Source of the DNA: a bacterium
GTDB taxonomy: Bacteria; JAUVQV01; DATDCY01
DNA: 64,000 nucleotides
Assembly: GCA_036524115.1 (NCBI GenBank)
Contig: DATDCY010000315.1
Location: 42,032 to 106,031, forward strand
Direction: 5' to 3'
A program made the position numbers and the translations under genes. Shown here one piece after another: positions 58,557 through 64,000 of this stretch. Position 1 is the stretch's first letter; the number at the start of each line of letters is the position of its first letter. Below the pieces are notes generated by a model, which saw only the letters and a program-made list of their open reading frames with translations, was not told the DNA's origin and searched no databases.

Positions 58557-59533
58557 CGCGCCTGCAAAGACCCCATCTGCGGCGTTGGGCTGCGTCCCTC
58601 CTCACTGCGGCGTACGACAACGTACGCCTCATTCGTCGGGACTTGCCCGCCTTGCATCTGGGGCCTCTGCAAGCGCGTCAACGTTTTGCGCGCCCGTGGT
58701 GCGCGGGGATCGGGCTCCTGGCGGCCGCCGTCGCTCTCGCCTGGCCGGGCGGCGCCCGCGCCGAGCAGGCCCTGCGCCCGCGCTGGGAGATCGGCGCCGG
58801 CGTCGCCGCGTTTTCCATGCCGGCCTATCGCGGCTCGAGCGAGCAGCGGGGCTACCTCCTCCCGGTCCCCTATGCCGTCTACCGGGGGGAGGTGCTGAAG
58901 GTCGACCGGGAGAAGGTCGCCGGGATGCTCTTCTCGAGCGAGCACGTCAAGCTGGACATCAGCATGAGCGGGTCGGCCCCGGCTTCGAGCGACGGCCTGG
59001 AGGCCCGCCGGGGCATGCCCGACCTCGCGCCGTCGTTCGAGGTGGGACCGCAGCTCGACGTGATCCTGTCGGAGCGCGATCGCTGGCGCCTCGACCTCTA
59101 CCTGCCGGTGCGCCGGGTGGTGGCGGTCGACGGCTCGGGACTGCACGCCATCGGCTGGGTGGCCAACCCGTCGCTCGGTCTCGCCGTCAAGGACGTGGGG
59201 CCGGGAGGGGGCTGGGAGCTCGGGATCTCGGGCGGCCCCCTCTGGGCGGACGCGGAGATGCACGGGTACTACTACGGGGTGTCCCCCGAGTACGCCACCG
59301 CTGACCGGCCTGCCTACCGGGCCCGCGGCGGATACAGCGGCACGGCGCTGACCGTCAGCGCGACAAAGCGCTTCGATCGCCTGTGGGTGGGCGCGTTCGT
59401 GCGGGTCAATCTCCTGCAGGGCACGGCCTTCGAGGGAAGCCCGCTGGTCGAGGAGCGCACCGGCTATCTCGCGGGCCTGGCGGTCTCCTGGGTGCCGCTG
59501 CAGTCCCGCGACCTGGTGCTCTCGGATTATTGA
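58553..59533 (+). CDS. MipA/OmpV-family outer-membrane protein; 5' end runs through a repeat
   Basis: The 326-residue frame has a signal-like hydrophobic segment only at about residues 45-65 (AGIGLLAAAVALAWPGGARA) and then a MipA/OmpV barrel (WEIGAGVAAFSMPAYRGSSE, YLLPVPYAVYRGEVLKVDRE) ending in strands with a terminal VLSDY. Residues 4-40 are encoded by a palindromic repeat (58561-58671). No ATG, GTG or TTG follows the repeat in frame before the signal segment, so the true start is unclear. MipA-type proteins scaffold murein enzymes. Confidence 0.7.
   Translation: MTRLQRPHLRRWAASLLTAAYDNVRLIRRDLPALHLGPLQARQRFARPWCAGIGLLAAAVALAWPGGARAEQALRPRWEIGAGVAAFSMPAYRGSSEQRGYLLPVPYAVYRGEVLKVDREKVAGMLFSSEHVKLDISMSGSAPASSDGLEARRGMPDLAPSFEVGPQLDVILSERDRWRLDLYLPVRRVVAVDGSGLHAIGWVANPSLGLAVKDVGPGGGWELGISGGPLWADAEMHGYYYGVSPEYATADRPAYRARGGYSGTALTVSATKRFDRLWVGAFVRVNLLQGTAFEGSPLVEERTGYLAGLAVSWVPLQSRDLVLSDY
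58561..58671. repeat. Palindromic mobile-type repeat in the mipA-like 5' end
   Basis: Imperfect terminal arms TGCAAAGACCCCATCTGC (58563-58580) and GCATCTGGGGCCTCTGCA (58654-58671) flank an inner perfect hairpin GGCGTACG-ACAA-CGTACGCC (58609-58628). Elements with this CAAAG-CCCCATCTGC-GGCG layout are, from memory, common in deltaproteobacterial genomes. Confidence 0.65.
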
Positions 59534-59559
59534 CCGGGCCGCGGATCCCCCGGGGAGAC

Positions 59560-59589
59560 GGCGCCGGGCCGCGGGCCGGCCTCGGCGCC
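59560..59589. terminator. Hairpin between convergent genes
   Basis: GGCGCCG (59560-59566) and CGGCGCC (59583-59589) form a 7-base stem with a 16-base loop, between stops at 59533 and 59618. No T-tract. Confidence 0.35.
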
Positions 59590-59617
59590 GGAGGCCAGCC
59601 CGCGATCCTGAAGGCTC

Positions 59618-60223
59618 CTAGAAATTGTCGTCGAGTCGGAAGAGCAGCACCGCCGCGCCCCGGAACCCGTTCCTGGTGCCGTCGCCGTCGTCGTAGTCCG
59701 TCTCCCACGAGTAGCCGCTGAACTCGTACCCCGCCTCGAGTCCCAGCGTCACCACCGGCCCGAGGTTGAAGTTCACGCCGAGCGCCGGCCCGATCCCGAT
59801 CCCGAAGTCCTGGAAGTCTCCGTTGAAGTCGCTGTCGTACCCGTAGGCGAGACTGATCTGCGGGCCGATCCAGAGCCGGAAGGGCGCGGTCCGCACCACT
59901 CCGAAGCCGAAGGTATTGGTCATGACCATCCGGTCGATCTTGAGGTCCCGGTTGCCCTGCCCATCTTCGACGGTCTCCCGCTCGTACCCGAGGGCGAGAC
60001 GGTAGTTGAAGATCCGATCGGCGGCGACGTTCGTGTCGAGGACGAAGTTCAGGCCCGTGGCCTTGAAGTCGTAATCCTCGTCGGGCTCGTCGAGACTGAG
60101 CGTGCCGCCTTTGACATCGACGCCCACCCCGATCCCGACTGCGCGAGCCGCGGTGGGAAGACACAGCGACACCGTCACGAGGGCGAGCAGTGCCAGTACC
60201 AAACCCGTCCGACGCACGTTCAT
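59618..60223 (-). CDS. Small outer-membrane beta-barrel protein (2)
   Basis: The 201-residue product has a signal peptide (about 1-28, cleavage near ARA) and about eight strands (VGIGVGVDVKGGTLSL, YRLALGYERETV, APFRLWIGPQISLAYGY, NLGPVVTLGLEAGYEFSGYS) ending in AAVLLFRLDDNF with the C-terminal Phe typical for BamA targeting. ATG 60223 with AGGAGGG four bases upstream is the start. Function unknown, not close to the barrel at 16359. Confidence 0.82.
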   Translation of the reverse strand: MNVRRTGLVLALLALVTVSLCLPTAARAVGIGVGVDVKGGTLSLDEPDEDYDFKATGLNFVLDTNVAADRIFNYRLALGYERETVEDGQGNRDLKIDRMVMTNTFGFGVVRTAPFRLWIGPQISLAYGYDSDFNGDFQDFGIGIGPALGVNFNLGPVVTLGLEAGYEFSGYSWETDYDDGDGTRNGFRGAAVLLFRLDDNF

Positions 60224-60537
60224 GCATCCCTCCTCTGTTGTGTCCCGAGGCCGCGTCACGGGACCACCCCGTCACGCCAGGCCGCGGCACGGCAAGACCG
60301 ACGATCGTCTTTCTTCAGCGACGCGAAGTCGTCGCGAGCGGGGTTCCTCCGGAGGTCCCCCGAGTCAGGATGGGAGGCATTTTCGGGTCGGGGTCCGGGT
60401 CTGTCAAGCAACTCCTGCCCGGAGGCGGTCGAGGGTCGTTCTTGACTTTGGCCCGGGACGTCATAGGTTTGTTCCTGAGGGTGCCTGATGTGCCGCGCAC
60501 CCTGGCCGCAGCAGACAGCAAGAGAGGAGGACTCAGC
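60224..60537. other. Divergent intergenic stretch of 314 bases
   Basis: No gene seen. The right part contains TTGACT (60442-60447), a 16-base spacer and TAGGTT (60464-60469), a likely promoter for the cupredoxin gene with a leader of about 60 bases. The left part is GC-rich and holds the leader of the minus-strand barrel gene. Confidence 0.5.
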
Positions 60538-61089
60538 ATGAAGATCGCCATCCGGTTCGCTCTCGGTGCCGTTGTCGTCGCAGCACTCGCGGGCCCCCTG
60601 TCCGCCCAGCAGCCCGCGCAGGAGCCTGCGCCGCCGGCCGCGAAAGAGGCCGCGCAGGCCGCGCAACCGGCCGCCCAACAGCCCGCCGCCCAGCCCGCCC
60701 CGGAGGCGAAGCCGGAGGTCAGCCCGGAGGTCAGGAAGCTGATCAAGGGCGAGATCAAGCAGGCGGTCGCCGTGCTCGGCGCCGACGGCATCCAGCGGGT
60801 CGAGATCCTCGGGGGCGGCTACTTCTACAACCCGAACTACGTCATCGTGAAGGTCAACGTCCCCGTCGAGATCACCTACAAGCGGGAGCCCGGCTTCGTC
60901 CCGCACGACTTCGCGATCAAGGCACCGGATGCCGGCATCAACTTCTCGGAGTCGATGGACACCAAGCCGAAGGTCGTGAAGTTCACCCCGACGAAGACCG
61001 GCGTCTATCCCTTCTACTGCACCAAGAAGCTGCTCTTCTTCGCCAGCCACCGCGACAAGGGCATGGAGGGCGCCCTCGAGGTCCGGTAG
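60538..61089 (+). CDS. Exported cupredoxin-like protein
   Basis: The 183-residue product has a signal peptide (about 1-23), an Ala/Pro/Gln-rich linker (about 24-65), a charged helix and a cupredoxin domain (about 88-183). Likely copper ligands are His123 in VPHDFAIKAP, Cys161 in YPFYCTKK, His171 and Met176. The Cys-His spacing is longer than in plastocyanin, so the site may be atypical. It may pass electrons in the periplasm. Upstream promoter resembles the one before the LolA-like gene. GAGGAGG precedes the start. Confidence 0.82.
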   Translation: MKIAIRFALGAVVVAALAGPLSAQQPAQEPAPPAAKEAAQAAQPAAQQPAAQPAPEAKPEVSPEVRKLIKGEIKQAVAVLGADGIQRVEILGGGYFYNPNYVIVKVNVPVEITYKREPGFVPHDFAIKAPDAGINFSESMDTKPKVVKFTPTKTGVYPFYCTKKLLFFASHRDKGMEGALEVR

Positions 61090-61127
61090 GGCGTTCCGGG
61101 CGGCGCCGCGGAGGGGGGCAGAGACGG

Positions 61128-61553
61128 ATGAAGGAACTCGTTCCCGTTATTCAGGTCCTTCACGCCGTCTTCAACGCGGCGCTCTTCGCGGCGTTCATCG
61201 TGCAGGGGACGCTCGGGTGGCGCATCCGGCGCAGGCGCCTCTCCGGGGCGTCCCCGGATTTCGCGGCGGTCAAGAAGCACCGCAGCCGCGGCCCGCTCCT
61301 CGCGAAGCTTGCGGTCGCGGGCTATCTCGCCGGCCTCGTCACCGCGTACCTGCATCGCGGCACGCTGGTCACCGCCCCCGCGCACCTCGCCGGAGGGACC
61401 ATCCTCCTCGCCTGCTGCTGGGTGGCGGTCGTCCTGGGAGGGCGCATCCGCGGCCCGCAGTCGCCGGCGCGCACGCAGCACCTGGCGGCAGGGGGCGCGA
61501 CGCTCGTCGCGTTCGTCGTCCAGGTCTTCCTCGGCCTCAACGTCCTGCTCTAG
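61128..61553 (+). CDS. DUF4079-like membrane protein
   Basis: The 141-residue protein has four membrane helices (about 7-28, 60-76, 81-103, 117-141) with His residues (LHAVFN, AYLHRG, PAHLAGG, TQHLAAGG) that could bind heme as in cytochrome b561-like folds. It fits DUF4079. Co-transcribed with the cupredoxin 38 bases upstream, which supports a redox role. Start ATG at 61128 with a purine-rich (GGGGGG) stretch upstream. Confidence 0.75.
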   Translation: MKELVPVIQVLHAVFNAALFAAFIVQGTLGWRIRRRRLSGASPDFAAVKKHRSRGPLLAKLAVAGYLAGLVTAYLHRGTLVTAPAHLAGGTILLACCWVAVVLGGRIRGPQSPARTQHLAAGGATLVAFVVQVFLGLNVLL

Positions 61554-61590
61554 CGTGGCCGCTGAAGGAGCCTGATCGGACGAGCGCTCC

Positions 61591-61619
61591 TTGACTTTGT
61601 CCCGGGGCGCCGGGAGAAT
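61591..61619 (+). promoter_or_regulatory. Promoter for the LolA-MMPL export pair
   Basis: TTGACT (61591-61596), 17-base spacer, GAGAAT (61614-61619). The ATG at 61630 leaves at most a few leader bases. The block CTTGACTTTGTCCCGGG is nearly the same as CTTGACTTTGGCCCGGG at 60441, ahead of the cupredoxin gene. Confidence 0.45.
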
Positions 61620-61629
61620 CCTCGGCGCG

Positions 61630-62262
61630 ATGCGCGCGCACCAACTCCGATCGGCCCGCGGCGCGGGCGCCATGCTCGCCCTGTCCCTGGTGGCCGCGGC
61701 GGCGGGGGCGGGCGCCGCGACGACCGACGAGGTGCTGGCGCGGCTGGCCCGCGAGGCCGCGCGCGTCGAGACGCTGCAGGCGGGCATCGTCCAGGAGAAG
61801 CGCCTCGAGATGTTCCAGGACACCGTGACCTCGCGGGGGCGCTTCGCCTACCGCCGCCCCGACCGGCTGCGCTGGGAGCTGACCGATCCGGTCGCGACCG
61901 GCTTCGTCATCGCCGGCTCGTCCGGGCGGCGCTGGCACGGGCTCACGGGCAGGACGGAGCCGTTCACGCTCGAGAGCGACCCGATGATGAAGGTCGTGGC
62001 CGGGCAGCTGCTGGCGTGGGCGCACGCCGACTTCGGCGCGATGCGCCGCGACTTCCGGATCGCCGTCGCCTCCGAGGCGCCGGTCACGCTGCAGCTCGAG
62101 CCGCTGGCGGCCAACGCGTTCGTCGCGCGGGTGACGATGGTCTTCGCGGCAAGCGGCGACCACGTCGAGTCGGTCACCGTCGAGGAGAAGGGGGGGGACC
62201 GGACGGTCATGCGGTTCACCGACGTCGAGGTCAACCGGCCGCTGCCCGATGGACTCTTCTGA
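61630..62262 (+). CDS. LolA-like outer-membrane lipoprotein carrier of the export module
   Basis: The 210-residue product has a signal peptide (about 1-32) and a LolA-type half-barrel domain (ARVETLQAGIVQEKRLEMFQ, TSRGRFAYRRPDRLRWELTD, FTDVEVNRPLPDGLF). Aryl-polyene clusters carry such a LolA-like gene with an MMPL exporter, likely to take the lipid-linked pigment through the periplasm. The next gene begins inside its 3' end. Confidence 0.88.
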   Translation: MRAHQLRSARGAGAMLALSLVAAAAGAGAATTDEVLARLAREAARVETLQAGIVQEKRLEMFQDTVTSRGRFAYRRPDRLRWELTDPVATGFVIAGSSGRRWHGLTGRTEPFTLESDPMMKVVAGQLLAWAHADFGAMRRDFRIAVASEAPVTLQLEPLAANAFVARVTMVFAASGDHVESVTVEEKGGDRTVMRFTDVEVNRPLPDGLF

Positions 62263-64000
62263 GCCCGCGGTCCCACCCGCGGACTCGCCGCTCGCGAGGC
62301 TTTTCGAGCGGCTTCACCGCCGGCTCGCCGGCCGGCGCGCAGTCCTCGCCGCCGCCATGCTGGCCCTGGTTGCGGCGGCCGCCCTGGTCGCGGCGCGCGC
62401 GACCATCCGCGAGGACATCGGCGCGATGCTCCCCGACGAGCGCTCCGCCGTCGGGCGGGACTTCGAGCTCTTCTCCGGCACGCCGCTCGCCCGCACCGTG
62501 CTCGTGGCGCTCGTCGCGCAACCGGGGACCGCGGCCGGCGCCCTCGACGAGGCGGCGCAGCGCGTCGAGGCCGCGCTCGGGCCGCCGCTGTTCTCGCCCC
62601 GTCCGTCCCCGCCCGACCCGGCGCACGTCGCCGCCCTGCTGCCGCGCGCCCTCCAGGTCATGGCCGAGCCCGGCGACCTGGAGCGCCTCGCCGCGCTCGG
62701 CCCCCGGGACGTGGCGGGAAAGCTCGCCGCCGCCTACGAAACGCTGCTCTCGCCGCAGGGCATCGGGGCGAAGGCCTTCCTGCGGAACGATCCGCTCGGC
62801 GTCGCCGGGCCGATCCTGGCGCGCTTCACGCCGTCCGGGATGTCCCTCGAGGGCGGCGGCCAGCGCCAGCGCGGCCGGGACGGGCGCAGCCTGCTGCTGA
62901 CCTTCGACTCGCCGGTGCCGATGACCGACTTCGGCAGGGCCCGGGAGGTCGACGCGCTGCTGCGCACGACCGCCGCGGCGCTGCCGCCGGGCGTCGCGAT
63001 GCACGCGGTCAGCGGCCACCGCTACACGGTCGCGAACGCGGAGGCGATCCGCCGCGACCTGGCCGTGATCATCTCGGTCTCGTCACTTGCGATCCTCGGC
63101 ATCTACCTCTGGTTCCTGCGCAGCCGCCTGGCGGTCTTCGTCTTCCTCGTGCCGATGACGGTCCTCGTGCTCGCCACGGGCGGCATCTCGCTGCTGCCCG
63201 GCGGGGTGTTCGCGATCACGCTCGGCTTCGGCGGCGTCCTGCTCGGCATGACCGACGAGTACGCGAGCTACGTGTTCTTCGCGACCCGGCTCGGAGGCGC
63301 GGATCAGGCGCGCGCCGTGGGCGCGGCCGCGCGTCCCGTGGTGATGGGGGGCCTCGCCACGGCCACCTCCTTCGGGGTGATGGCCTTCTCCACCCTCCCG
63401 GGACAGCGGCAGCTCGGCATCTTCGGCCTGCTGGGCATCGTGACCTCGGTGCTGATCTCGCTCATCGTGCTTCCGCACTTCGTCGCGCCCGGCACGGCCC
63501 CCCTGCCGCCGCTGCCGCGCCCGCTGCCGCTTTCCGCGCGGCTCGTGCTGCCGGTGTGGATCGCGCTGCTCGTCCTGAGCCTCGCCGGCGCGACCCGCGT
63601 GCGGTTCGACGGCTCGATGGCCTCGCTCGGCTTCGTCACGCCCGAGCTGCGGGCGGCCGAGCGGGAGATCGGGACGGTCTCGGGCGACCTTGGGGGCAAG
63701 GCCGTGGTCTTCGCGCGCGGCGCCACGCTCGCAGAGGCGCTCGAGCGCAACGAGGCGGTGTACCGCCGCCTCGGCGGCACGCTGGCGCCGGCGGAGATCG
63801 TCAGCCTCGCCCCCGTGGTTCCCGGCGCCGGGACGCGCGAGCGACGGCAAGCCGATTGGCTGGCCTTCTGGCGCGGGCCGCAGGGAACGCGGCTGCGCGA
63901 GACGCTGCGCGCCGAGGCCGCGCAGCTCGGCTTCTCCGCCGAGGCCTTCCGCCCGTTCCTCGACGCGACCGCGCTGGCCCAGCCAGCGCCCGACCCGGAC
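62249..64000 (+). CDS. MMPL/RND-type exporter (3' end beyond window)
   Basis: The frame starts at ATG 62249, overlapping the LolA-like gene by 14 bases, and is open to the window end (584 residues seen). An N-terminal helix (about 30-50), a large periplasmic domain (about 52-275) and a helix bundle (about 275-425: LAVIISVSSLAILGIYLWFL, FAITLGFGGVLLGMTDEYAS, GLLGIVTSVLISLIVLP) are followed by the second periplasmic domain from about 450. The GMTDEYASYV segment is the MMPL/HAE3-type core. It should move the lipid product across or out of the inner membrane, with LolA. Confidence 0.9.
   Translation, partial: MDSSEPAVPPADSPLARLFERLHRRLAGRRAVLAAAMLALVAAAALVAARATIREDIGAMLPDERSAVGRDFELFSGTPLARTVLVALVAQPGTAAGALDEAAQRVEAALGPPLFSPRPSPPDPAHVAALLPRALQVMAEPGDLERLAALGPRDVAGKLAAAYETLLSPQGIGAKAFLRNDPLGVAGPILARFTPSGMSLEGGGQRQRGRDGRSLLLTFDSPVPMTDFGRAREVDALLRTTAAALPPGVAMHAVSGHRYTVANAEAIRRDLAVIISVSSLAILGIYLWFLRSRLAVFVFLVPMTVLVLATGGISLLPGGVFAITLGFGGVLLGMTDEYASYVFFATRLGGADQARAVGAAARPVVMGGLATATSFGVMAFSTLPGQRQLGIFGLLGIVTSVLISLIVLPHFVAPGTAPLPPLPRPLPLSARLVLPVWIALLVLSLAGATRVRFDGSMASLGFVTPELRAAEREIGTVSGDLGGKAVVFARGATLAEALERNEAVYRRLGGTLAPAEIVSLAPVVPGAGTRERRQADWLAFWRGPQGTRLRETLRAEAAQLGFSAEAFRPFLDATALAQPAPDPD

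Noticed and set aside
1-64000. tRNA, rRNA, riboswitch or CRISPR loci
   Set aside because: No cloverleaf, rRNA-like or repeat-spacer structure was recognised while reading both strands; a covariance-model search was not possible here.

Overview
The window is a 64 kb, very GC-rich stretch from a Gram-negative bacterium. It encodes beta-barrel outer-membrane proteins, a LolA-type carrier, an RND/MMPL exporter and many lipoproteins. Gene families, high GC and two families of palindromic repeats suggest a deltaproteobacterial or neighbouring lineage; this is an inference, because no marker gene is present. Genes are tightly packed, with many 1-4 base stop/start overlaps.

Bases 1-16.9 kb are an envelope and stress neighbourhood. 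It holds a truncated HAMP/PAS sensor, a BaeSR-like two-component system with a tandem operator in front of a Met/Gly-rich exported protein, a metallo-hydrolase, a multicopper oxidase, an orphan FKBP N-domain protein, a FecR/DUF6600 protein with proline-rich repeats, an acetyltransferase beside a large M28 peptidase-like protein, a pentapeptide-repeat protein and a small outer-membrane barrel.

From about 17 kb to the right edge lies a large biosynthetic region that reads as a dialkylresorcinol/aryl-polyene (flexirubin-like) pathway. It has two AMP-ligases, DarA and DarB, a BtrH-domain acyltransferase, an ABC exporter, four acyl carrier proteins, four FabF-type ketosynthase genes (one fused to a chain-length-factor domain), a ketoreductase, three hotdog dehydratases (one fused to a phosphopantetheinyl transferase), two thioesterases, two methyltransferases, two acyltransferases, two glycosyltransferases, a polysaccharide deacetylase, a CrtI-like oxidoreductase, a LolA-like protein and an MMPL exporter. 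Unlike ordinary aryl-polyene clusters it also has seven radical SAM proteins, four with a B12-binding-type N-terminal region, and a fused fatty-acid kinase (DAK2-DegV). No tyrosine or histidine ammonia-lyase is visible in the window. The product is therefore probably a DAR- or polyene-type lipid with extra radical tailoring, possibly undescribed.

A Fic gene with its own operator and a RelE/Phd toxin-antitoxin pair (28.9-30.9 kb) interrupt the biosynthetic region and look like acquired passengers. The last 5 kb return to envelope functions (MipA-like barrel, small barrel, cupredoxin, DUF4079-like membrane protein) before the LolA/MMPL export pair, which runs off the window.
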